Origin: Solanum dulcamara
Lineage: Eukaryota; Streptophyta; Magnoliopsida; Solanales; Solanaceae
Length of the DNA stretch: 64,000 nt
NCBI RefSeq assembly: GCF_947179165.1
Contig: NC_077245.1
Span: forward strand, 18,198,740 to 18,262,739
Direction: 5' to 3'
Shown here: one piece after another, positions 56,070-64,000 of the stretch
How positions within the stretch are numbered: position 1 is the stretch's first letter
Layout: every line of letters starts with the position of its first letter
Notes under the pieces: model-generated
Database searches by the model: none
Told to the model about the DNA's origin: nothing
Seen by the model: only the letters and a program-made list of their open reading frames with translations
Position numbers and translations under genes: made by a program

Positions 56070-56074
56070 CAATC

Positions 56075-57713
56075 CTTGAGTATGTATAAATCTTCTCTTT
56101 TCCTACCAATCCTTATGACCTTGCCATTGGAGAGTGCCTGAAAGATGCAAAAATCAGGGAGAAAAGTAACATCACAAAATAATTCTCTAGTTAACTTGGA
56201 AGTTGAGAGTAAATTGAATTTAAATTTAGGAACATGTAGGACATTGTGGATAGCCTAATTTCCCATAACAAGTATCTCTCCTTCACTACTGATTGGAGAT
56301 TTATCACCTGTTGGAACTTGAACTTTGCATCATCTTGTAAGCTTCTCAGTGAAGTAAGAAGCCCCCTAAATGGAGTGATGTGGTGCGTAGCTTCTCAGTG
56401 AAGTAAGAAGCCCCCTAAATGGAGTGATGTGGTGTATAGCACCTGTGTTAATTATCACTCATGTTCTAATGTAGTAGACAGTAACGCAGTGATACCTGCT
56501 AGATTTGATGAATATTCAGGTGTGCATTTCTTTCCAAGCATGTGTAGCATTTCATCATATTGTTGATCACTAAAGAAATAACCCTTGGATGATGAAGATT
56601 CTGCTGTTGTGTGAGAGGTATTGACTTGAGGCCTAATCCTAGATGAATCTCCCCTAGCCACAGATCTGGGAGGCCTATAGCCACTTGAGTTGTGTTGAGT
56701 CCTACCCTGAGGTCTATATCCAGTAGCATGAGTCTGATTGTTTCCAAATGAGTTGGATCCATCACCTTGAACACCTCCATTAGGCCTAAAATGTCTTGTT
56801 CCATCATTATTATTGTCCCTCTCTTTACTCTGAAAACCAGGAGGATAACCAACCAATCGATAACAACTGTCCTTTTTATGGTTTCTATACCCACAATACT
56901 TACAGAACAACTCAAATTTCTGAGGACTATTGGAACTATCCTGCTCCTTCTTAGGAGGTGGCCTGTAAGATTGTGATTTTCCTACTAGTAATGTTACTAC
57001 CTCTTTCTTATCATCAACAACACCTAAGGTCCTTTGGATCTCCTCTTGTGATACTATTGCATAAGCTTCATTCACTGTAACAATTGGAGTCCTAGCTAGA
57101 ATACTGCTTCAAATTTGTCTATAACTTTCATTCAATCCCATAAGAAACTGTAACAATCTTTAAGATCTTAAATGCTCCAGGTAAGGTCGTGATTCTCCAC
57201 AGTCACATTGAGGTAATAGTACCATGATTTCTAATTAATGCCATGAATCTTTCAACTTCGAATAATAAGTGGTTACATGATCCATACATTGCCGCAGGGT
57301 TGCAATTTCAGTCCAGAGATGATAAATTCTCGTCAAATTTGATTGATCAAAACGCTCCTTGAACTCAATCCAAACTTGCTTAACATGTGATGCATATAGG
57401 ATCGTTGGCATTAGCCCAGCTACTACTGTACATTCAATCCACGAGAGTACAATTGCACTTCTCCCACAATTCAGCCAATTCTCCTTTATAATGATGTTTT
57501 CCACATGTTCCATCGATGAATCCAAGTTTGCCTTTTCCCTGAAGAGCAAGCTTCATTGATCGACTCCATAGTGTGTAATTCTCTGGTCTTGTAAGTTTAA
57601 TTGGAATTATAATTGCTCCTGGTGTATCCGAAGTCTGAAGAAACAACGGATGGTGATGATCAACCACAACAACAGGTGCTTCTGTAGATCCAGTTTCTTC
57701 CTTAACTGCCATG
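56075..57713 (-). pseudogene. copia gag and protease-side remnant
   Basis: From the ATG at 57713: DTPGAIIIPIKLTRPENYTL, WSRSMKLALQGKGKLGFIDG (gag N-terminus). A frameshift near 57470 precedes VWIEFKERFDQSNLTRIYHL and TEIATLRQCMDHVTTYYSKL. A further break near 57200-57080 precedes the 206-codon frame 57075-56455 with a full CCHC zinc knuckle CKYCGYRNHKKDSC (about 56905). A 49-bp tandem duplication (56341-56438) then shifts the frame in the protease region. Confidence 0.85.
56341..56438. repeat. 49-bp tandem duplication in the copia element
   Basis: Two near-identical head-to-tail units, 56341-56389 and 56390-56438, beginning GCTTCTCAGTGAAGTAAGAA. Forty-nine is not a multiple of three, so it breaks the reading frame. 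Confidence 0.9.
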
Positions 57714-57773
57714 GTACTTTTTGAAATAGATATCAAAATTCACAGCAAGCTACAACAAAAAACGACGATCGAC

Positions 57774-57785
57774 GCTCTGATACCA
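57774..57785 (-). other. Primer-binding site of the copia element
   Basis: The minus strand reads TGGTATCAGAGC, complementary to initiator tRNA-Met, eight bases inside the 5' LTR. It establishes polarity. Confidence 0.88.
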
Positions 57786-57792
57786 TGTGAAA

Positions 57793-58051
57793 TTATGCTC
57801 AATTGAGCATTCATATTGTGGAAATTGAGATTCTCAGATGCTTTGCATACATACGATTAAGAAGAAGAATGAGGAGGGAGATTATTTTTGATATATCAAA
57901 ATCTGAATTATGTTGCATACAAGCTAAGTATATATAAACCTGCTAGTTAGTTAGCTTCTAACCGACTCAATTAGGACCACGTGATGGCAGCTCATCACAG
58001 CTGATCAACTCCACTAACAAACATTCTAACTAACTCATTTCAGTCATTTTA
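57793..58051 (-). repeat. 5' LTR of the copia element
   Basis: Matches 49173-49439 with about ten substitutions. Its outer end (58051) is TTTTA in place of TTTCA. It is the nearest element to the PPR gene promoter. Confidence 0.85.
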
Positions 58052-58061
58052 ATAGATTTGA

Positions 58062-58062
58062 C

Positions 58063-58099
<37 letters not shown>

Positions 58100-58100
58100 C
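58062..58100. repeat. (TA)n(TG)n microsatellite in the PPR promoter region
   Basis: A run of TA dinucleotides followed by TG dinucleotides lies between the copia LTR and the PPR start codon. It may also supply TATA-like sequence for the gene. Confidence 0.9.
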
Positions 58101-58240
58101 TGAAGTCCCTTTTTTTTAGACTTCAACCAAACAATTGTTTTTCAAAAATCTTTAAGAAATTAGTTAACTGAAAATAAGAAGCAGCAGTTGAAAATTTCAT
58201 TGGGATTTTTGTTGGATGAAGTGATAGTTTTGAGGTCGAA

Positions 58241-60724
58241 ATGCGTTTGGCAATGTCCTCCTCAGCTCTTCCTCTTCCTTCAACTTTCTCACAATCTCCA
58301 TCTTTGAGCTTAACCCATCTCCCAAATTACTCTTCTTTACCCCTCACCGACCAACAATGCATTCTCACACACTCAAAACCCAGAACAATTCGCTTTCGTT
58401 TAAGCGAATTATGCAGACAAGGTCAACCCCATCTCGCCCGCCAACTGTTCGATACAATTCCTCAACCAACAACCGTCCTTTGGAACACAATTATTATTGG
58501 GTTTATCTGTAATAACATGCCCCATGAAGCCATTTCATTCTATTCTCGATTGAAACATGTGGGTTTATCCGTTTCTGATCAGTACACTTACTCCTCTGTT
58601 CTCAAGGCTTGCGCGGAGACCAAACGGATTCTTGTAGGTAAAGCTGTGCACTGCCACATTCTGCGTTCTGGGATTCATCCTAGTAGGATTGTTAGTAATT
58701 CTTTGTTGAATATGTACTCCGCTACTTGTCTCACCTTGGATAATGGCTCTGATTGTGATTTAGTTGAAAGGGTGTTTAGAACTATGCGTAAAAGGAATGT
58801 TGTTGCATGGAATACTATTTTTTCGTGGTACGTGAAAAGGAAGAGGTTTTCGGAAGCAGTGAGGTGTTTTGTTATGATGATGAGATTAGGCATTAAGCCA
58901 ACTGTTGTTAGTTTTATTAATATTTTTCCTGCTGTATCAGAAATAGGGGATGTTAGAGTTGCTGATGTTCTTTATGGGTTGCTTGTAAAATTAGGTAATG
59001 AGTATGTAAATGACTTGTTTGTTGTTAGTGCTGCGATTGTTATGTATGCTGAGCTTGGTTGCATTGATTTGGCGACCAGAATATTTGAGAATACTTGTGA
59101 AAGAAATACAGAGATCTGGAACTCTATGATTAGCGGGTATATACAGAACAATTTTCCTTTTAAAGCAGTTGATCTCTTTCTTGAAGCTGAGGATGCTGTT
59201 ACTACTGATGATGTGACATTTGTATCTGCTCTTATGGCAACTTCACAGTTGCAGCATTTGGAGTTTGCCCAACAGCTACATGCATGCCTGATAAAGAAAT
59301 GCAGGGATTCACAGGTTGTTTCGCTTAATGCTATGATAGCCACATATTCTAGGTGTAACCATGTTGGCGATTCATTTAAAGTTTTTAATGGAATGAAGGA
59401 AAGAGATATAGTGTCATGGAACACCATGGTATCTGCTTTGGTACAGAACGGACTGGATAATGAGGCTTTGATGCTTGTATATGAGATGCAAAAGCTTGGG
59501 GTTGCAATTGATGATATAACAATTACCGTCCTGCTTTCTGCTGCATCAAATCTTAGGGACAGGGAAATTGGTAAACAGACCCATGCTTATCTTCTGAGGC
59601 ACAATATTCAATTTGAAGGGATGGAGAGTTACCTGATAGACATGTATGCCAAATCTAATATGATTAGAGAAGCACAAGCAATATTCCAGTCGAACTTCAC
59701 AAATGATAAAGATCAAGCCACGTGGAATGCTATGATTGCTGGAAACACTCAAAATGGATTCATTGAACAATCCTTTGTTGTCTTCAAGGAGATGCTTGAG
59801 CAGAATGTGAAGCCAAATACTGTGACCTTAGCATCAATTCTCCCATCATGCAGCCAGTCAGGAAGTATAGCAATAGGCAAGCAGCTACATTGTTTTGCAA
59901 TTCGCAATTTGTTTGAGAACAATGTTTATGTTGTTTCCGCTTTGGTAGACATGTATTCAAAATCAGGAATCATTGATTATGCTGAAAGTGTTTTTCTAAA
60001 ATCTCCTGAGAAGAACTCTGTGACATATACAAATATGATTTTGGGATATGGCCAGCATGGGATGGGTAAGAAAGCTCTAACACTGTTCTACTCTTTGCGG
60101 CAGAATGGTTTAGAACCAGATGGTGTTACCTTCGTAGCAGTTCTGTCTGCTTGCAGCTACACTGGATTGGTTGATGAAGGCCTTCAAATATTTGAGCTGA
60201 TGGGCGAAGAATACGGGATTCAGCCGTCAGCAGAGCACTATGCTTGTGTGGTTGACATGTTAGGAAGAGTTGGACGGTTGGATGAAGCTCATAATTTTGC
60301 TAAACAGTTGGGTGCTGAGGGTAATGTCTTGGGAATATGGGGATCACTCCTTGCAGCCTGTAGAGTGCATAGAAATTTTGAATTGGGGAAAATTGTTTCC
60401 AGCAAGCTGCTTGAATTAGAGGGGAGTGATGGAATTTCTGGTTATCATGTTCTGCTTTCAAATATATATGCAGAGGAAAGAAACTGGCAGTCTGTAGATA
60501 ATGTCAGAAGAGGAATGCGCAAAATGGGATTGTCAAAGGAGGTTGGGTGTAGTTGGATAGATACTTCTGGATATCCACACTGTTTTGTATCTAAAGATAA
60601 GAAGCATCCTCAGTGCTGCATGATATATGATATGTTGGGATATTTAACCATCAATATGAAGGATGCTGGCTATAAGCCTAAACTTGAACTAATAGAAGAG
60701 TGGATCTATGGGCTAGAAGAATAG
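58241..60724 (+). CDS. Pentatricopeptide repeat protein, PLS class with E domain, At3g22150-like (organelle RNA editing factor)
   Basis: An uninterrupted, intron-less frame of 827 codons. MRLAMSSSALPLPSTF starts it; the second ATG (58253) is an alternative. A Ser/Pro/Leu-rich N-terminus fits an organelle targeting peptide. Then come about 17 PPR motifs in P-L-S order, for example TTVLWNTIIIGFICNN, KNVVAWNTIFSWYVKR, RDIVSWNTMVSALVQN, DQATWNAMIAGNTQNG and NSVTYTNMILGYGQHG. The C-terminus has E-type motifs (GIWGSLLAACRVHRNFELGK, VLLSNIYAEERNWQSVDNVR, GLSKEVGCSWID, HCFVSKDKKHPQ) and stops without a DYW deaminase. The sequence resembles Arabidopsis At3g22150, which I recall as AEF1/MPR25, linked to editing of plastid atpF and mitochondrial nad5 RNAs; that link is from memory. 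It would bind organelle RNA and recruit a DYW partner. It appears intact, unlike everything around it. Confidence 0.95.
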   Translation: MRLAMSSSALPLPSTFSQSPSLSLTHLPNYSSLPLTDQQCILTHSKPRTIRFRLSELCRQGQPHLARQLFDTIPQPTTVLWNTIIIGFICNNMPHEAISFYSRLKHVGLSVSDQYTYSSVLKACAETKRILVGKAVHCHILRSGIHPSRIVSNSLLNMYSATCLTLDNGSDCDLVERVFRTMRKRNVVAWNTIFSWYVKRKRFSEAVRCFVMMMRLGIKPTVVSFINIFPAVSEIGDVRVADVLYGLLVKLGNEYVNDLFVVSAAIVMYAELGCIDLATRIFENTCERNTEIWNSMISGYIQNNFPFKAVDLFLEAEDAVTTDDVTFVSALMATSQLQHLEFAQQLHACLIKKCRDSQVVSLNAMIATYSRCNHVGDSFKVFNGMKERDIVSWNTMVSALVQNGLDNEALMLVYEMQKLGVAIDDITITVLLSAASNLRDREIGKQTHAYLLRHNIQFEGMESYLIDMYAKSNMIREAQAIFQSNFTNDKDQATWNAMIAGNTQNGFIEQSFVVFKEMLEQNVKPNTVTLASILPSCSQSGSIAIGKQLHCFAIRNLFENNVYVVSALVDMYSKSGIIDYAESVFLKSPEKNSVTYTNMILGYGQHGMGKKALTLFYSLRQNGLEPDGVTFVAVLSACSYTGLVDEGLQIFELMGEEYGIQPSAEHYACVVDMLGRVGRLDEAHNFAKQLGAEGNVLGIWGSLLAACRVHRNFELGKIVSSKLLELEGSDGISGYHVLLSNIYAEERNWQSVDNVRRGMRKMGLSKEVGCSWIDTSGYPHCFVSKDKKHPQCCMIYDMLGYLTINMKDAGYKPKLELIEEWIYGLEE

Positions 60725-61946
60725 AAAGCTATTAGTTCTCCCACTATGTTGTTGTTGTTCTCCCACTATGTACCTTTGTATTCATCACATTTTTGGACAG
60801 GATTTTGCTAGAGTTAATACGATATCAATGACCAGCTGCCTTTGAAATTCGAGGTAATGAAGTTGTGTTTTAGCTTTTTTTTAGTTTAGTTTTTTCTTCT
60901 GAATTATGCTTTTTTACTTTGTAAAGATACTCGATATTCAGTTAGTGAAATGTATGTATATTTCTTTATTAATACAGATCAGTCAAGAACATCCATTTTA
61001 CCTTTTTGGTGGGAAACGAGGAGTCCCAGATGGCAAATGAATGGTCCTATCCAAGATGACAACTTCTATCAAGCTATCTGATTGACTGAAGCACATTTAA
61101 ATTAGGTGACCAGTTCTTTCCTTTGAATAACTTATACTTGTGCTGGTCGACTTTTAAACTATTGTATTGAGGATATTCTTTGATACAGTGTTTGCAAGTT
61201 CATGAGTGTTACTATATTGGAGCCAAATGGCATTAATAACGCTTGCTAAGGTTGGTCCAGATAACTATTAGTATGTCTGCTAAGGTTGGTTCAGCTGATT
61301 ATAGTATGTGAATCTCAATGGAATTGGCATAAGTGGAGTTTTTTATTTGTGAAAATTGTTCTGAAGCTACAACAAACCATATCGATAAGATAAATCACTG
61401 AAAATTTCCTTATTAGGCTGTCGGCTTAAATTATTGGACATTGGCAAGCAAAAGCTTTCTATATAGTAGGTCTAGTTCTAGTGATTAGTAAGAGGTTTTG
61501 TTGACTAAATATGCATATAGATTTTTGTCAACCAATTAAGTTCCGAGACCATATTATCTTTACTTGGCTTATAAGGCTCCACATGGTTGCTTACAAGCTG
61601 CTTGTGTCAATTTAAAGTTAATTATTGCTCTTCAGTTTTCAGAAGGGACCAAGGGCGTAAGGGCATCTCCTCTTGGAGTTTTCTCCTTTTGGATAAGGAA
61701 AATAATTTTACTAAGAGTTAATGGTCATAAACACATCCAAACTATCACTTTTTTGCGAGTTTCATACCTCAACTATCATTTTTCCCTTTACCTACCTAAA
61801 CTATCACCCCCGTGGTATTAAAACTCACCTCGGTGCTGGGTGGTTCATTTGTGAACATGCAGGGTATAGAATGGTTGTTTATTATCTGAAGATAATATGC
61901 GTAAGTTAGTGAGAAACTGATAAAGTCATATGGTACATTGATGTCG
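60725..61946. other. 3' flank of the PPR gene
   Basis: The PPR 3' untranslated region probably extends a few hundred bases. Frames at 61564-61821 and 61721-61909 have no motif. A segment at about 61730-61830 with repeated AACTATCA words looks like a transposon fragment, but ends are not visible. Confidence 0.4.
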
Positions 61947-63508
61947 CTAGATCCTAACATTCGTAATTTCTAAATCTCTCTGGATTATCAAACCTTCAAA
62001 AGGGTCACAAACATTTTTCATAAGATGCACATTGTGAACCACTAGAGTACTGCAAGGTTTGGCTGCCAATTTTCTAGTTTCTGCAAGTAGGTCAAGAATA
62101 TACTTTCTCTGAGATAGAAAAATTCCCTTGCTTCTATTTACTTCTACTTCCAAAAAATATTTCAACTGGCCTAAGTCCTTCGTATGAAACCTAGTAGGCA
62201 AGAAAGAATTAAGGGAAGAGATCCCCTCACAATCACCTCCTGTGATGACAATGTCATCAACATATACAACAAGAAGGATAGTGCTAGCTGCAGATAGTCG
62301 GTAGAAGACAGAGCGATCACGTTTGCTCATTTTCATCCCAAACTCTTGAACTACCTTATGAAGTTGCCAAACTAATCTCGGGGACTCTGCTTGAAGCCAT
62401 ACAAGGACTTCTTCAAATGAAAGACTTTCCTATACTCCCCATGAGCAATAAAATCGGGTAGTTGCTCCATATACACTTCCTCTTGAAGATCATCATAAAG
62501 GAATGCATTTTTGATGTCTGATTGATGTAAAGGCCAATTCTCGAAAGCAGCTAGAGAAATGAACAATCGGACAGAAATGAGTTTGGAAACTGGAGAAAAG
62601 GTGTCTAAATAGTCCACCCCATAAGTTTAAGCATCTTCTTTAGCCACAAGCCTGGCCTTAAGTCTTGCCATGGAACTATCTGGATTAACTTTAACTGTGA
62701 ACACACACTTACATCCTAAAGGTTTATTCCCGTTGGGTAAATCCACCAAATTTCATGTGTGATTTTCCTCTAATGCATGTGTTTCCTCAAGCATCGCATT
62801 TGACCATCCAGGATTATGCAAAACCTCCTTCACAGTTTTGTGTGTTCATAAACAGAGTCTAGAGAAGCAATCAAGGATCTAGATGTAGAAGATAAGTGAT
62901 CATAGGAAACATAGTTAGCAATGGAATATGTGGATTTGCAAGTCCGTGTACCTTTCCGAAGCGCAATAGGGAGGTCAAAATTTTCTGAAGGATCACGTGG
63001 AGGAGGATTTGATGACAAATGAACTGGTGCAACACATGTATCGCCGGCCTCTCGTCTCCTGGAATAAACTTGAACAATTGGCAGTTTTTCTGGAACATGT
63101 ATTAAATGCACAATAGTTGGGTGGTGCTCAATAGAGTAACTAGGAGATGGAAGAATAACATCATCTGATTGCATAACACGAGTAACCTCTAAACGAACCA
63201 GTCATCTTCCACCGCCTGACTTGTAGAACTGGGAGGGGTATAGAAGAATGGTGTAGTTTCTGAAAATATCACCTCATTTGACACCAAATATTTGCCAAGT
63301 TCAGTAGAATAACATTGATCCCCTTCTAAAGACGAAAATAAACCAAGAAAACACATTTCAATGCCTTAGGGTCCAACTTAGTAACATATGATAGTACCTC
63401 TCGAACATCACACATACTTTCTAATACCTTTGGTTTCACCGAAAATAATGACTTATTTGGAAAAAGAACAGTGTAAGGCATATGAGAAAATAGTTCGGAA
63501 AAAGACAT
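61947..63508 (-). pseudogene. copia pol remnant (integrase end and RT)
   Basis: From 63508: MPYTVLFPNKSLFSVKPKVL and YVTKLDPKALKCVFLVYFRL (integrase C-terminal side). A linker frame with SYSIEHHPTIV and TCKSTYSIANYVSYDHLSST follows. RT then begins: MDYLDTFSPVSKLISVRLFI, HQSDIKNAFLYDDLQEEVYM and LKKSLYGFKQSPRD. After a frameshift comes ILLVVYVDDIVITGGD with the intact YVDD box, then LGQLKYFLEVEVNRSKGIFL. Several frameshifts and stops separate the pieces. RNase H is absent. Confidence 0.88.
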
Positions 63509-63665
63509 ACGGTGCTATGCAACTCAGATATGAGGAAGTAGTTCAGAAAAATTCACTGTACTACACATTAAATATGAGAAGTAGTCCGAAGATATGCACG
63601 GTACTACGCAAATCAGATATGTGAAAGTCGTCACCGGAAAGATGGCACGGTGCTACACAAACACT
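63495..63665 (-). repeat. Degenerate tandem repeats in the copia leader
   Basis: Three or four units of roughly 50-60 bp contain CGGTRCTAYGCAAMTCAGAT followed by GAGGAAGT or GTGAAAGT (near 63510, 63597 and 63650). They sit between the PBS and the surviving pol sequence. Role unknown. Confidence 0.55.
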
Positions 63666-63885
63666 GACGGATATGAGGTTGACACAAAACAGCCCTAGAA
63701 AGTCACCGGAAATTGACGCACAGTGACCTGTCGGACTGAGTTTTCTTCCCCTGAATATGGGATTCATGCATATATCATTGACCCTAATTTTGTTAACATA
63801 ACCATTGGCCAGACGGGCAACATATATGGGTAATAACCATCCGTCGGCAGCGGAAGCTCTTTGATTCTCTAGCAAGATTGTAGAG

Positions 63886-63897
63886 GCTCCGATACCA
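63886..63897 (-). other. Primer-binding site of the second copia element
   Basis: The minus strand reads TGGTATCGGAGC, a one-base variant of the usual tRNA-iMet site, two bases from the LTR edge. Confidence 0.8.
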
Positions 63898-63899
63898 TT

Positions 63900-64000
63900 T
63901 GAGAAAAAATATAGGAGAAAAATATTATTGAACTGTTGTCTCTACATTATTACATCGAGACCCTATTTATAGACACTACATTAGACTCCTTTCCCAACTA
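63900..64000 (-). repeat. Partial 5' LTR of the second copia element
   Basis: Begins on the plus strand at TGAGAAAAAATATAGG and continues past the window end. The minus strand carries a TATA-like CTATAAATAGG (about 63972-63962), as expected for an LTR promoter. Confidence 0.75.

Larger units (their letters stand above)
49173..58051 (-). mobile_element. Ty1/copia retrotransposon with two LTRs, interrupted by a solo LTR
   Basis: LTRs of about 260-267 bp lie at 57793-58051 (5') and 49173-49439 (3'), with a PBS at 57774-57785 and a polypurine tract at 49440-49452. Flanking 5-mers ATAAA (49168-49172) and ATAGA (58052-58056) fit a once-mutated target duplication. Order on the minus strand is gag, protease, integrase, RT and RNase H, as expected for copia. 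The LTRs differ by roughly ten substitutions plus a GAA-repeat length change, about 4 percent, so the insertion is moderately old. The 3.69-kb solo LTR at 52383-56069 came later. The element ends 189 bp before the PPR gene's ATG, in the opposite orientation. Confidence 0.9.
61947..64000 (-). mobile_element. Second Ty1/copia element, internally deleted, running off the right edge
   Basis: From the right edge leftwards: the start of the 5' LTR (from 63900 up), PBS (63886-63897), a leader with degenerate repeats, then integrase C-terminal sequence directly, followed by RT. Gag, protease and the integrase core are missing, so the element is internally deleted. No 3' LTR was found left of 61947. 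Confidence 0.85.

Noticed and set aside
58675..59770. Minus-strand frames opposite the PPR gene
   Set aside because: Shadows of the long plus-strand PPR frame.
1..64000. CRISPR arrays, phage or bacterial defence systems
   Set aside because: No regularly spaced repeats with unique spacers and no bacterial gene organisation; the window is plant nuclear DNA.

Overview
The window is plant nuclear DNA, most likely from a Solanaceae species. That inference rests on the types of SINE, LINE, MITE and LTR sequences, which look like families I know from Solanum, Nicotiana and Capsicum, and on plant-type intron splicing and an intron-less PPR gene. The species cannot be fixed from the sequence. Real host genes are few: the 5' two thirds or so of a NIPA-type magnesium transporter gene on the minus strand (six exons between 14743 and 3275, continuing past the left edge), one tRNA-Thr(AGU) gene (47534-47607, minus) and one intact PPR gene on the plus strand (58241-60724, closest to Arabidopsis At3g22150). 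Almost everything else is transposable elements at various stages of decay.

Layout. 1-1500: LINE ORF1 remnant running off the left edge. 1675-15124: the NIPA gene, with long introns holding a Tourist-like MITE, a 3.4-kb 5'-truncated LINE (itself carrying a MITE), a SINE, a chimeric RTE-LINE insertion with an 18-bp target duplication, and an LTR fragment rich in a short palindrome. 15993-22483: plus-strand Ty3/gypsy element with long LTR and PBS but decayed gag-pol and no 3' end. 22484-45396: a nearly full-length plus-strand LINE broken by other elements. It carries a small hAT-like element, a 14.3-kb minus-strand gypsy element and a 2.1-kb solo LTR. The gypsy element in turn carries a second gypsy fragment with a 3.07-kb LTR in its 3' LTR, and a hAT element in its integrase gene that itself contains another hAT element. 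45506-49160: small elements, the tRNA gene and AT-rich DNA. 49173-58051: a two-LTR Ty1/copia element on the minus strand, split by a 3.69-kb solo LTR. 58241-60724: the PPR gene, whose start codon lies only 189 bp from the copia LTR. 61947-64000: a second, internally deleted copia element running off the right edge.

How the parts relate. The host genes are independent housekeeping-type genes; the window shows no operon-like or pathway cluster, no CRISPR array and no phage. The main biological content is the history of insertions, which can be read from target-site duplications (TAA, TTA, GAACT, CAATC, GCTATTGG, TGCACAGC, ATAAA/ATAGA and an 18-bp LINE duplication) and from host reading frames that become continuous when an element is mentally removed. 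I found no convincing new gene system. The most unusual observations are a LINE insertion joined to a copy of the neighbouring intron, a GC-AG intron in the NIPA gene, and short hairpins shared by otherwise different long LTRs.
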